Source of the DNA: Aliirhizobium wenxiniae
GTDB lineage: Bacteria > Pseudomonadota > Alphaproteobacteria > Rhizobiales > Rhizobiaceae
Length of the DNA stretch: 64,000 nt
Assembly (NCBI RefSeq): GCF_019511445.1
Contig: NZ_JAEUAN010000001.1
Coordinates: 62,001-126,000, forward strand
Reading direction: 5' to 3'
Of the stretch, positions 53,376-61,781 are shown in pieces. Within the stretch, counting starts at the first letter, position 1, and the number at the start of each line of letters is the position of its first letter. Position numbers and translations under genes: made by a program. The notes beneath the pieces are model-generated. The model was not told the DNA's origin. It made no database searches and worked only from the letters and a program-made list of their open reading frames with translations.

Positions 53376-54983
53376 ATGACCTTTAGAATTTTTTCCGGGG
53401 CCTTTGTCGCCTTCTTGCTTTTCGCCTGTGCCGCTTTCGCACAAGGCACCGACCCCAAGCCACTGTTTAACCAGCTGGCCGATGCCAACTTCAATGCTGC
53501 GGAAAAGCTCGTCGCTGAAATCGCCGCGACCGGGAACCCGCGCGTTGTTCCAGCGCTGAACGCCTTTTCCGAGGGCGATCTCTATTTCCGCAAGTCCGAC
53601 AAGGCGGTGTTTGCCGCCAAGGCTGCCGGCTCGCAGCTTGAGCTGATCGACCCGGTCACCGGTGAGAGCGCCGGCCAGGTGGCCAAGAGTGCCGTCACTA
53701 AGATCAAGGTCAACAACAATCTACGCCGCGCCATCCGCGCGGCTCTCGGCGGATTGACGCTGATGAGCCCGGATCGTGGAGCGCGCCTTTCCGCCGCCGA
53801 TGCCATACTGCGTGCTCCGAGCGCCGAAGCACTCGAACTGGTCGAGGCCGCACTCGTCAAGGAAACCGACGGCGAAGTGAAGGCCCGCATGGAAGAGGCG
53901 CGCGCCGTGTCACTCCTCTCCTCCGATCGTTCCGTCGATGAAAAGCGTGCGGCAATCGAAACCATCGCCGGTCTCGGCGCTTCAGGGCTCGGCGTCCTGA
54001 ACTCCGTTTCAGGTACGATCGACCCCGGCCTCAAGCCCGATCTCGATGCGGCGATCGCCTCGATCCAGAACGAACAGCAGCTCTGGAACCTCGCCCAGAA
54101 CGTCTGGTACGGCATGTCGCTCGGCTCCGTGCTACTGCTTGCCGCCATCGGCCTTGCCATCACCTTCGGCGTCATGGGCATCATCAACATGGCGCATGGC
54201 GAAATGGTCATGCTCGGCGCCTATTCCACCTTCATGGTGCAGCAGGTGATCCGCGAAAACGCGCCCGGCCTGTTCGACTGGTCGCTGGCGATAGCGCTTC
54301 CCGTCGCCTTCCTCGTCACGGGAGCCGTCGGCTTCGTCATCGAGCGCGGCGTCATCCGTTTTCTCTACGGCCGGCCGCTCGAAACGCTGCTGGCCACCTG
54401 GGGCGTGTCGCTCATCCTGCAGCAGGCGATCCGCACGATCTTCGGCCCGACCAATCAGGAAGTCGGCAATCCCTCCTGGATGTCCGGTTCCTTCCCGCTC
54501 GGCGGCATGACGATCACCTATAATCGGATGTGGATCATCGTCTTCTCATTGACGATCTTCTTCGCGCTTCTCTTCGTGATGAAAAAGACCGCCTACGGCC
54601 TCAACATGCGCGCCGTCACCCAGAACCGCCGCATGGCGTCTTCGATGGGCATCCGCACCCCTTGGGTCGACGCGCTCACCTTCGCGCTCGGATCGGGCAT
54701 CGCGGGCATTGCCGGCGTGGCGCTTTCCCAGATCGACAACGTCTCTCCCAATCTCGGCCAGAGCTACATCATCGACTCATTCATGGTCGTGGTCTTCGGC
54801 GGGGTCGGCAATCTCTGGGGCACGCTGGTCGGGGCGCTTTCGCTCGGCATCCTCAACAAGTTCCTCGAACCCTCCGTCGGTGCCGTGCTCGGAAAGATCC
54901 TCGTGCTCGTTCTCATCATCCTCTTCATCCAGAAACGTCCGCGCGGTCTCTTCGCGCTCAAGGGAAGGGCGGTGGAAGCATGA
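53376..54983 (+). CDS. urtB: Urea ABC transporter permease UrtB
   Basis: A 535-residue membrane protein. A signal peptide (MTFRIFSGAFVAFLLFACAA) is followed by about 210 residues of periplasmic helical region (DLYFRKSDKAVFAAKAAGSQ), the extension peculiar to UrtB. The LivH-like permease comes next, from about residue 245 (WYGMSLGSVLLLAAIGLAIT; MGIINMAHGEMVMLGAYSTF; VVFGGVGNLWGTLVGALSLG). GGAG lies 12 bases before ATG 53376; ATG 53364 is possible. Its stop overlaps urtC (ATGA). Confidence 0.93.
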   Translation: MTFRIFSGAFVAFLLFACAAFAQGTDPKPLFNQLADANFNAAEKLVAEIAATGNPRVVPALNAFSEGDLYFRKSDKAVFAAKAAGSQLELIDPVTGESAGQVAKSAVTKIKVNNNLRRAIRAALGGLTLMSPDRGARLSAADAILRAPSAEALELVEAALVKETDGEVKARMEEARAVSLLSSDRSVDEKRAAIETIAGLGASGLGVLNSVSGTIDPGLKPDLDAAIASIQNEQQLWNLAQNVWYGMSLGSVLLLAAIGLAITFGVMGIINMAHGEMVMLGAYSTFMVQQVIRENAPGLFDWSLAIALPVAFLVTGAVGFVIERGVIRFLYGRPLETLLATWGVSLILQQAIRTIFGPTNQEVGNPSWMSGSFPLGGMTITYNRMWIIVFSLTIFFALLFVMKKTAYGLNMRAVTQNRRMASSMGIRTPWVDALTFALGSGIAGIAGVALSQIDNVSPNLGQSYIIDSFMVVVFGGVGNLWGTLVGALSLGILNKFLEPSVGAVLGKILVLVLIILFIQKRPRGLFALKGRAVEA

Positions 54984-56155
54984 TTACCGGCTTCATCCTG
55001 CGTGCCCTCGAAGGCAAGATCGTCATCGCCGTCGGCATTCTGCTCGCCGTCGCCATCATCGTGCCGGCGCTCAATCTCCTGACGCCGCCGGACAGCGCCT
55101 TCCATATCCCGACCTATGTCATGGCGCTGATGGGCAAGTATCTCTGCTATGCGCTTCTGGCGCTGGCGCTCGATCTCGTCTGGGGCTATTGCGGCATCCT
55201 CTCGCTCGGCCACGGCGCCTTCTTCGCGCTTGGCGGTTATGCGATGGGCATGTATCTGATGCGCCAGATCGGCTCCCGCGGCGTCTACGGCAATCCCGAC
55301 CTGCCGGATTTCATGGTCTTCCTCAACTGGAAGGAATTGCCGTGGTTCTGGTACGGATTGGACATGTTCCCGTTTGCCATGGCCATGGTGCTGATCGTGC
55401 CCGGCCTGCTCGCCTTCGTCTTCGGTTGGTTCGCCTTCCGGTCCCGCGTCAACGGCGTCTATCTGTCGATCATCACCCAGGCGATGACCTATGCACTGAT
55501 GCTCGCCTTCTTCCGCAACGATATGGGTTTCGGCGGTAATAACGGCCTGACCGATTTCAAGGACATTTTGGGCTTCCAGGTCCAGGCCGGCGGCACGCGT
55601 GCGGTTCTCTTCGCCATGTCGGCTTTTATGCTGGCGCTTTGCCTGATCGTTGCCTCGGCCATCACCCGCTCGAAATTCGGCAAGGTTCTGGTCGGCGTGC
55701 GCGACGCGGAAAGCCGGGTCCGCTTCCTCGGTTTTCGTGTCGAAAACATAAAACTCTTCACCTTCGTCGTCTCGGCCATGTTTGCCGGCATTGCCGGTGC
55801 GCTCTTCGTGCCGCAGGTCGGCATCATCAATCCGGGCGAATTTGCCCCGGCCAATTCGATCGAAGTCGTGGTCTGGACCGCTGTCGGCGGCCGCGGAACT
55901 CTGATCGGCCCGATCATCGGCGCGATCCTCGTCAATGCCGGCAAAAGCTTCTTCACCGGCGCCTTCCCGGAATTCTGGCTGTTTGCGCTCGGCGGCCTGT
56001 TCATTGCCGTCACGCTGTTCCTGCCCAAGGGGATTGTTGGCACGATCCAGCACGGCTGGAACGCCCGCAAGGCCTTGAAGGCGGCAGCGGATGCGGAAAA
56101 GGGCAGGGATGCCGGCGCAGCACCTACCGTGCAACAGGTCCAGGCAGCGGAGTGA
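54980..56155 (+). CDS. urtC: Urea ABC transporter permease UrtC
   Basis: A 391-residue LivM-like permease. Landmarks are YALLALALDLVWGYCGILSL, GHGAFFALGGYAMGMYLMRQ, FFRNDMGFGGNNGLTDFKDI (a UrtC feature) and VVWTAVGGRGTLIGPIIGAI. The ATG at 54980 overlaps the urtB stop. Partner of UrtB. Confidence 0.94.
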   Translation: MITGFILRALEGKIVIAVGILLAVAIIVPALNLLTPPDSAFHIPTYVMALMGKYLCYALLALALDLVWGYCGILSLGHGAFFALGGYAMGMYLMRQIGSRGVYGNPDLPDFMVFLNWKELPWFWYGLDMFPFAMAMVLIVPGLLAFVFGWFAFRSRVNGVYLSIITQAMTYALMLAFFRNDMGFGGNNGLTDFKDILGFQVQAGGTRAVLFAMSAFMLALCLIVASAITRSKFGKVLVGVRDAESRVRFLGFRVENIKLFTFVVSAMFAGIAGALFVPQVGIINPGEFAPANSIEVVVWTAVGGRGTLIGPIIGAILVNAGKSFFTGAFPEFWLFALGGLFIAVTLFLPKGIVGTIQHGWNARKALKAAADAEKGRDAGAAPTVQQVQAAE

Positions 56156-56159
56156 CATC

Positions 56160-56921
56160 ATGAACACGATCTCGGAAACCCGCACCAAAAGCCTTCTCTA
56201 TCTTGAAGACGTCTCCGTCTCCTTCGACGGGTTCAAGGCGATCAACTCGCTGTCGCTCGTGGTCGAGCCGGGCGAGTTGCGCGCCATCATCGGCCCGAAC
56301 GGCGCCGGCAAGACGACGATGATGGACATCATCACCGGCAAGACGAGACCTGATACAGGAAAGGTGATCTTCGAGGATACGATCGACCTGACGAAAAAGG
56401 ACGAGGCCGATATCGCCCAGCTCGGCATCGGCCGCAAATTCCAGAAGCCGACCGTTTTCGAAAGCCACACCGTCTGGGACAATCTGGAACTGGCGCTCAA
56501 CCGCTCCCGCGGCGTGTTTGCGACGTTGTTCTACACGCTGACGGCAGAAGACAAAGCTCGCATCGAGGAAATACTCGTCACGATCCGCATGACGCATCGA
56601 AAGGACGAATATGCCGCCAACCTTTCGCACGGGCAAAAACAGTGGCTGGAGATCGGCATGCTGCTGGCGCAGGAGCCGAAGCTGCTCCTGGTCGACGAGC
56701 CGGTGGCCGGGATGACCGATGCAGAGACGGCCGAGACGGCGGTGCTTCTACGCGAGATTGCCAAGACGCGCTCGGTCGTCGTCGTCGAACACGACATGGG
56801 CTTCATCCGCGATCTCGGCGTGAAGGTTACATGTCTCGCGGAAGGTTCGGTACTGGCCGAAGGCTCGATCGATTTCGTGTCCAGCGATCCGAAGGTGATC
56901 GAGAATTATCTGGGGCGGTGA
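56160..56921 (+). CDS. urtD: Urea ABC transporter ATP-binding protein UrtD
   Basis: A 253-residue ATPase. Walker [14 protein letters not shown], the UrtD-type signature LSHGQKQWLEIGMLLAQEP, Walker B LLLVDEPVAGMTD and VVVVEHDMGFIRDLGVKVTC are all clear. The ATG at 56160 lies four bases after the urtC stop. A long palindromic element separates it from urtE. Confidence 0.95.
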   Translation: MNTISETRTKSLLYLEDVSVSFDGFKAINSLSLVVEPGELRAIIGPNGAGKTTMMDIITGKTRPDTGKVIFEDTIDLTKKDEADIAQLGIGRKFQKPTVFESHTVWDNLELALNRSRGVFATLFYTLTAEDKARIEEILVTIRMTHRKDEYAANLSHGQKQWLEIGMLLAQEPKLLLVDEPVAGMTDAETAETAVLLREIAKTRSVVVVEHDMGFIRDLGVKVTCLAEGSVLAEGSIDFVSSDPKVIENYLGR

Positions 56922-56943
56922 TGGTGAACTCAGCGGCTGTGAT

Positions 56944-57151
56944 ACCCCCCTCTGGCCTGCCGGCCATCTCCCCCACAAGGGGGGAGATCAGCTGGGAGCG
57001 TGCCTTCTGCCTCAAGCTGGCATCTTTTTCGGCTTCGATTTTCTTGCAGGATCACGTCCGGCCTTCACTCAACCTTCAACAGGGGGCGAGTTATTGCCTC
57101 CTTCCGATCTCCCCCCTTGTGGGGGAGATGCCCGGCAGGGCAGAGGGGGGT
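56944..57151. repeat. Inverted-repeat element between urtD and urtE
   Basis: A 208-bp element with 46-bp terminal inverted repeats (56944-56989 and 57106-57151) matching at 44 of 46 positions. Each arm also contains a self-complementary ATCTCCCCC..GGGGGAGAT-type hairpin. The 116-bp centre has no clear gene. It resembles a palindromic intergenic mosaic and, like the 53157-53338 element, sits inside the urt operon. Confidence 0.85.
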
Positions 57152-57186
57152 AATGCCGCCCTCCTGAGCAAACAGGGAGGCACCCC

Positions 57187-57882
57187 ATGCTGACAGTCGA
57201 CAACGTCAATCTCCATTACGGCGCAGCCCAGGCGTTGCGTGGTGTCTCGATCACCGCCGAGATGGGCAAGATCACCTGCGTGCTTGGCCGCAACGGTGTC
57301 GGCAAGTCGTCGCTGCTCCGCGCTGTCACCGGCCAGCATCCGGTTTCCGGCGGCACGATCAGCTTTCAGGGCGAGATGCTGAACGGGCTTGCCCCTTATT
57401 CCCGCGCCAAACACGGCATCGGTTATGTGCCGCAAGGCCGAGAGATCTTTCCGTTGCTGACCGTGCAGGAAAACCTGCAGAGCGGTTACGCGCCGCTGGC
57501 ACGCAAGGATCGTTTCATTCCTGATGAGATTTTTTCGCTGTTCCCGGTCTTGAAAACCATGCTCGGCCGTCGTGGCGGTGACCTGTCCGGCGGCCAGCAG
57601 CAGCAGCTGGCGATCGGCCGAGCCATGGTAACGCGCCCGAAAATCCTGGTTCTCGATGAACCGACCGAAGGCATCCAGCCGTCGATCATCAAGGATATCG
57701 GCCGGGCGATCCGCTATTTGCGCGATTCAACCGGCATGGCCATCCTGCTCGTCGAGCAGTATCTCGACTTCTGCCGCGAGCTTGCTGATCAAGTCTACAT
57801 CATGGATCGTGGCGAGATTGTGCATCAAGGCCCCGCCGAAACCTTGGATACGGCAGAAGCAAGGCGGCATCTAACAGTTTAA
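57187..57882 (+). CDS. urtE: Urea ABC transporter ATP-binding protein UrtE
   Basis: A 231-residue ATPase. Walker A LGRNGVGKSSLLRAV, signature LSGGQQQQLAIGRAMV, Walker B ILVLDEPTEGIQPSIIKDIG and the short ending EARRHLTV are typical of UrtE. GGGAGG is near the ATG. Pairs with UrtD. Last transporter gene; the esterase gene starts 128 bases later. Confidence 0.95.
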   Translation: MLTVDNVNLHYGAAQALRGVSITAEMGKITCVLGRNGVGKSSLLRAVTGQHPVSGGTISFQGEMLNGLAPYSRAKHGIGYVPQGREIFPLLTVQENLQSGYAPLARKDRFIPDEIFSLFPVLKTMLGRRGGDLSGGQQQQLAIGRAMVTRPKILVLDEPTEGIQPSIIKDIGRAIRYLRDSTGMAILLVEQYLDFCRELADQVYIMDRGEIVHQGPAETLDTAEARRHLTV

Positions 57883-58010
57883 TGGTGAATGTTTGCATGG
57901 CTTCTATTCATTGACGCTGTTTCAATACCTGAACCTGTATGCTAGATGAACGGCAGATGAACGACATCTCCGAACATCGATGACAACCCGCACCCCATGA
58001 TGAGGCGCTG

Positions 58011-59243
58011 ATGGTCTTTGCATGCATTCCTGGTCACCGTTCCCGCTCCGCTCTTGTTCGCCTGACTGCGACTGGAGCGTTTTTCCTGGCCGCCGGTGCG
58101 GCCTTTGCCGGCTGCGGCCAATCCATGACGCCGGGTCGTCATGCCATGACGATCGAGAGCGATGGTGTTGAGCGCCAGGCAGTCTATTACGTCCCGTCTT
58201 CCTATACCGGCAGAGACAAGGTTGCCGTCGTGTTCGATTTTCACGGCAGTAACAGCAATCCCGATGGTCAGCTGACCCGTTCCTCCTGGGACAAGGTTGC
58301 GGAAAAGAACGGTTTCATCGCCGTGGCGCTGCAGGGCAGCCTGCCGGGCAAGGTGGCGGGTACCTTCGCCTGGAATGTTCCGGGCGTCGAGGTCTCCAAG
58401 GCGATCATCCCGACCGGCTCCGCCGGCGGTCTAGACGAGATCGCCTTCATCGACGATGCCGTCGATGAGGTGAAGGAAGATTTCTGCGTCGATCCGAACC
58501 GCATTTTCGCATCCGGCTATTCCGGCGGCGGGCGCATGCTGTCGGCCTATGTCTGCTCCGGCCAGGACGATTTTGCCGGTGCCGGTTTCGTCAATTCGCT
58601 GCGCGCCGGCCGTCCGGTCGAAATCGACGGCAAGTGGGGGCCGGACAAGGCCAACTGCAATCCGGCCAAGCCGATCTCGATCATGGCCTTTGCCGGCGAG
58701 AAGGATGCCCAGAACCCCTATGCCGGCGGTGGCGCCGCCTATTGGCAATACGGTTTCAACACGGCGATCCAGCGCTGGAGCGATCTCGACGGCTGCAAAG
58801 GCAATGGCGATCCGAAGACGATCGATGGCGTGACCTTCACGATGCTCGGCACCTGCAAGAACGGCGCACGCATCGCGACCTATGTCTTCGAAAAAGGCAC
58901 GCATGACTGGCCGAAGCCGATTGCCGCCAAGGAAGCCGTGATGGCCGCCGCCAAGGATGGCGCTGCAAGCGTTACCAAGGTCGCTGCCATCGTCCCGGCA
59001 AAACAGCCGGCCTTCGACGCCAATGTTGATCCGGCTTTCCGGATGTGGGACTTCTTCGGCAAGGCCGACGCGACGGATGTGGTTGCGACTGCAACACCGG
59101 CAAAGTCGAGCGCGTCTGCGAAGTCTGGCACAGCCGTTGCTTCTGACTGCGCAACACAGGCAGCAATCGAAGGTACGTCGTGCAGCAATACCCAGTCGAG
59201 CACTATGCGCCGCAGCGGGCAAGGGGTTCAGGACGCCTTGTAA
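58011..59243 (+). CDS. Exported alpha/beta hydrolase, PHB-depolymerase/LpqC-like esterase
   Basis: A 410-residue protein with a signal peptide (ATGAFFLAAGAAFAGC, possible lipobox-like end FAGC). The catalytic domain has VVFDFHGSNSNPDG (oxyanion), IFASGYSGGGRMLSAYVC (nucleophile elbow GYSGGG) and KGTHDWPKP (His). The last 70 residues are an Ala/Ser-rich tail. It belongs to the LpqC/PHB depolymerase-like esterases. The final 64 bases overlap the start of ureD in another frame, so the tail may have been extended by readthrough. The substrate is unknown and not obviously linked to urea. Confidence 0.78.
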   Translation: MVFACIPGHRSRSALVRLTATGAFFLAAGAAFAGCGQSMTPGRHAMTIESDGVERQAVYYVPSSYTGRDKVAVVFDFHGSNSNPDGQLTRSSWDKVAEKNGFIAVALQGSLPGKVAGTFAWNVPGVEVSKAIIPTGSAGGLDEIAFIDDAVDEVKEDFCVDPNRIFASGYSGGGRMLSAYVCSGQDDFAGAGFVNSLRAGRPVEIDGKWGPDKANCNPAKPISIMAFAGEKDAQNPYAGGGAAYWQYGFNTAIQRWSDLDGCKGNGDPKTIDGVTFTMLGTCKNGARIATYVFEKGTHDWPKPIAAKEAVMAAAKDGAASVTKVAAIVPAKQPAFDANVDPAFRMWDFFGKADATDVVATATPAKSSASAKSGTAVASDCATQAAIEGTSCSNTQSSTMRRSGQGVQDAL

Positions 59244-60001
59244 CAAAGGCTTTTGGCGGGCGCACGCGGCTCGACGAGTTCTTTCAGGAAGGCTGCGCAA
59301 AAATACGGCTGCCTGAAACTTTTTCGCCTGAAATGGAGGCGATCCTCATCAATACGTCAGGGGGACTGACGGGCGGCGACGTGATCGAATGGTCCGTCGC
59401 CGCTGCGGCTTCCACGAAGTTGTCCGTTACCACCCAGGCGAACGAGAAGATCTACAAGGCCTCGTCCGGCACGGCCTCGGTTTCCACCCATATCACCGCC
59501 GGCGACAATGCTTCCGTCCATTGGCTTCCCCAGGAAACTATCCTGTTCGACCAGGCCTCGCTCAGCCGCCGCCTCGATGTCGATCTTGCCGAAAGTGCTG
59601 AATTCCTCGCCGTCGAAGCCGTGCTTCTCGGGCGCCGCGCGATGGGCGAGGCGGTCGCCAACGGGTTTTTCCGCGACCGCTGGCGGGTGCGCCGCAATGG
59701 GCATCTGATTCATGCCGAAGAGATGCGTTTCGAGGGCGAGATTGCGCAGATGGCACAGGCCGCAGCGGTTCTTTCCGGTCAGGTCGCCTTCGCCACGCTT
59801 TTTCATACGGGTCCTTTAAGCGAAGCGATGCTGCCCAAATTGAGGGAGTGCATCGGCAATGCCGGTGGCGCAAGCTACTGGAACGGCAAGCTGCTTGCCC
59901 GCATCGCAGCGCCCACCGGCTTCGACCTGAGAAAAATCCTCGTACCGGCAATTTCCGTATTGCGTAACGGCGCGCCAGTGCCGAAAGTCTGGCATATCTG
60001 A
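59180..60001 (+). CDS. ureD: Urease accessory protein UreD
   Basis: A 273-residue nickel-insertion chaperone that binds apo-urease with UreF and UreG. LINTSGGLTGGDVIEWSVAA and TTQANEKIYKASSGTASVST are the family signatures; LPQETILFDQASLSRRLDVD, VLLGRRAMGEAVANGFFRDR and LRKILVPAISVLRNGAPVPK continue it. The GTG at 59180 has GAAGG upstream. It overlaps the end of the esterase gene by 64 bases and precedes ureA by 33 bases. Confidence 0.92.
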   Translation: MQQYPVEHYAPQRARGSGRLVTKAFGGRTRLDEFFQEGCAKIRLPETFSPEMEAILINTSGGLTGGDVIEWSVAAAASTKLSVTTQANEKIYKASSGTASVSTHITAGDNASVHWLPQETILFDQASLSRRLDVDLAESAEFLAVEAVLLGRRAMGEAVANGFFRDRWRVRRNGHLIHAEEMRFEGEIAQMAQAAAVLSGQVAFATLFHTGPLSEAMLPKLRECIGNAGGASYWNGKLLARIAAPTGFDLRKILVPAISVLRNGAPVPKVWHI

Positions 60002-60034
60002 TTTGCCATATCCAAAGCCGATTGCGGGATTTCC

Positions 60035-60337
60035 ATGAACCTGACCCCACGCGAAAAAGACAAGCTTTTGATTTCCATGGCGGCAATGGTTGCCCGCCGC
60101 CGGCTGGAGCGCGGCGTGAAGCTCAACTATCCTGAGGCGATCGCGCTGATCACCGATTTCGTCGTCGAGGGCGCCCGTGATGGCCGCTCCGTTGCCGATC
60201 TGATGGAAGCCGGCGCGCATGTGATTTCCCGCGATCAGGTGATGGAAGGCATTCCGGAGATGATCCATGACGTGCAGGTAGAGGCGACGTTTCCAGACGG
60301 CACCAAGCTTGTGACCGTTCACGAACCTATCCGGTAA
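60035..60337 (+). CDS. ureA: Urease subunit gamma
   Basis: A 100-residue structural subunit of urease. [60 protein letters not shown] and [20 protein letters not shown] are almost diagnostic. Standard length. A DUF1272 gene is inserted between it and ureB. Confidence 0.97.
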   Translation: MNLTPREKDKLLISMAAMVARRRLERGVKLNYPEAIALITDFVVEGARDGRSVADLMEAGAHVISRDQVMEGIPEMIHDVQVEATFPDGTKLVTVHEPIR

Positions 60338-60347
60338 GGGCCGCGCC

Positions 60348-60611
60348 ATGGCACTGGAACTTCGTCCGAACTGCGAATGCTGCGACAAGGATCTCGCTCC
60401 CGACAGCCGCGAGGCGATGATCTGCACGTTCGAGTGCACCTTCTGCGCCGACTGTGTCACCGATGTGCTCTCCGGGTTCTGCCCGAACTGCTCGGGTGAG
60501 CTTGTGCGGCGTCCGATCCGTCCGGCTGCAGCGCTCGTCCGCAATCCGGCTTCGACCGCGCGGGTTCTCAAGGCCGAGGGCTGCAAACAACAAACTGCTT
60601 TAACGGCGTAA
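60348..60611 (+). CDS. DUF1272 zinc-knuckle protein
   Basis: An 87-residue protein with the DUF1272 pattern: [20 protein letters not shown] and [20 protein letters not shown], then [11 protein letters not shown]. The paired Cys groups (CxCC, CxxC, CxxC) should bind zinc. A basic C-terminal tail follows. It lies 10 bases after ureA and 11 before ureB, so it is part of the urease mRNA. Its role there is unknown. Confidence 0.85.
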   Translation: MALELRPNCECCDKDLAPDSREAMICTFECTFCADCVTDVLSGFCPNCSGELVRRPIRPAAALVRNPASTARVLKAEGCKQQTALTA

Positions 60612-60622
60612 GGGAGAGATTC

Positions 60623-60928
60623 ATGATTCCGGGCGAAGTCATTGCCGCAGCAGGAGAAATCGAACTGAATGCAGGCGCGCCGACAATCTCGATCGACGTC
60701 TCCAATACCGGCGACCGGCCGGTACAGGTGGGCAGTCACTACCATTTCTTCGAGACCAATAATGGGCTATCCTTCGATCGCGACAAGGCGCGCGGCATGC
60801 GGCTCGATATTCCTGCCGGAACCGCTGTTCGTTTCGAACCGGGCCAGACCCGATCCGTGACGCTGATCCCGCTTTCAGGCGCGCGCCGCGTCTTCGGTTT
60901 CCAGCAGAAGATCATGGGAGGACTCTGA
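60623..60928 (+). CDS. ureB: Urease subunit beta
   Basis: A 101-residue structural subunit. [40 protein letters not shown] and [10 protein letters not shown] are classic UreB features, with [20 protein letters not shown] between. GGGAGAG precedes the ATG. The end is one base from the GFA-type gene. Confidence 0.97.
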   Translation: MIPGEVIAAAGEIELNAGAPTISIDVSNTGDRPVQVGSHYHFFETNNGLSFDRDKARGMRLDIPAGTAVRFEPGQTRSVTLIPLSGARRVFGFQQKIMGGL

Positions 60929-60929
60929 G

Positions 60930-61289
60930 ATGGCGACGAAACATTATCTCGGCAGCTGCCAGTGCGGCGCCGTTTCCTTCGAGGTCGATGCCGATCTCGA
61001 CAAAACGGTGACCTGCAACTGCTCGCGTTGCCAGCGATTGGGCAGCGTTCTGGCCTTTGCGACGCCTGATGCGTTTTCGCTGAAATCCGGTGAGGACAAT
61101 CTCACCGAATACCGGTTCAACACGAAGAAGCTGCAGCATCTGTTCTGCAAGACCTGCGGCATCGAGGGGTTTGCCTATGGCAACTCTCCGATGGACGGTT
61201 CCCCGATGGTAGCGGTCAATGTCAACTGCCTGGAAGGCGTCGATCCGCGGGCGCTGACCTCACACCATTATGACGGGGCGGCGGCCTGA
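60930..61289 (+). CDS. GFA-family zinc protein
   Basis: A 119-residue Mss4-like fold protein of the glutathione-dependent formaldehyde-activating family. YLGSCQCGAVSFEVDADLDK, TCNCSRCQRLGSVLAFATPD and HLFCKTCGIEGFAYGNSPMD supply the Cys pairs for zinc. GGAGG precedes the ATG. Located between ureB and ureC; whether it acts on formaldehyde is not shown and many family members lack that activity. Confidence 0.85.
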   Translation: MATKHYLGSCQCGAVSFEVDADLDKTVTCNCSRCQRLGSVLAFATPDAFSLKSGEDNLTEYRFNTKKLQHLFCKTCGIEGFAYGNSPMDGSPMVAVNVNCLEGVDPRALTSHHYDGAAA

Positions 61290-61292
61290 GTG

Positions 61293-61709
61293 ATGCTGAA
61301 ACTCGCTCTCCTGCCGATGCTCTGCGGTTGCGTGCTTCTTCTTGATGCGCCGACTTCCGCACAACAGGTTCAGCCGGATTGCGAGGAGCCGCAGACGCAG
61401 GCGGATATGACGATCTGCGCCGGTCAGGATCTGGCGGATGCTGACAAGGCGTTGAACGCGCAATATCAGGTGACGCGCAGGGTGCTGAAGGAGCGTGACG
61501 CCGATGCTTCGACAGAGCTGAAGGGCGGCGTAGAGGCATTAGTGAAGGCGCAGCGGGCCTGGCTTGCCTATCGTGACGCGCAATGTGCTTCCGTTGGTTT
61601 TCAGGCGCGCGGCGGCTCGATGGAGCCGATGCTGATCTCCATGTGCGAGGCCGACCTGACGCGCAAACGAACCGCTGAGTTGAAGGCGCTTGTCGATAAC
61701 ATGATGTAA
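61293..61709 (+). CDS. LprI-like (DUF1311) exported protein
   Basis: A 138-residue exported protein. A signal peptide (LALLPMLCGCVLLLDAPTSA) is followed by a mature domain with PDCEEPQTQADMTICAGQDL, DADKALNAQYQVTRRVLKER and QRAWLAYRDAQCASVGFQAR, matching the Cys-bearing DUF1311/LprI fold known for lysozyme inhibition in some bacteria. An in-frame GTG at 61290 directly precedes ATG 61293. It is one of four small genes interspersed among the urease genes; relation to urease unknown. Confidence 0.82.
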   Translation: MLKLALLPMLCGCVLLLDAPTSAQQVQPDCEEPQTQADMTICAGQDLADADKALNAQYQVTRRVLKERDADASTELKGGVEALVKAQRAWLAYRDAQCASVGFQARGGSMEPMLISMCEADLTRKRTAELKALVDNMM

Positions 61710-61715
61710 TTTTTG

Positions 61716-61736
61716 GAATGGCCTATCGCCATTCCG
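61716..61736 (+). other. Hairpin upstream of ureC
   Basis: GGAATGGC / GCCATTCC form a perfect 8-bp stem with a CTATC loop 45 bases before the ureC start. The T-run precedes the stem, so it is not a terminator for the plus strand. It may stabilise or process the urease mRNA. Confidence 0.5.
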
Positions 61737-61781
61737 ATGAATTTGTCCGAACTCATATTGCCCGAAGGATTGAGGTAATTC

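Noticed and set aside
54530-54979. Upstream extension of the urtC frame
   Set aside because: Overlaps urtB in another frame and is Arg/His-rich; the family start is ATG 54980 in an ATGA overlap.
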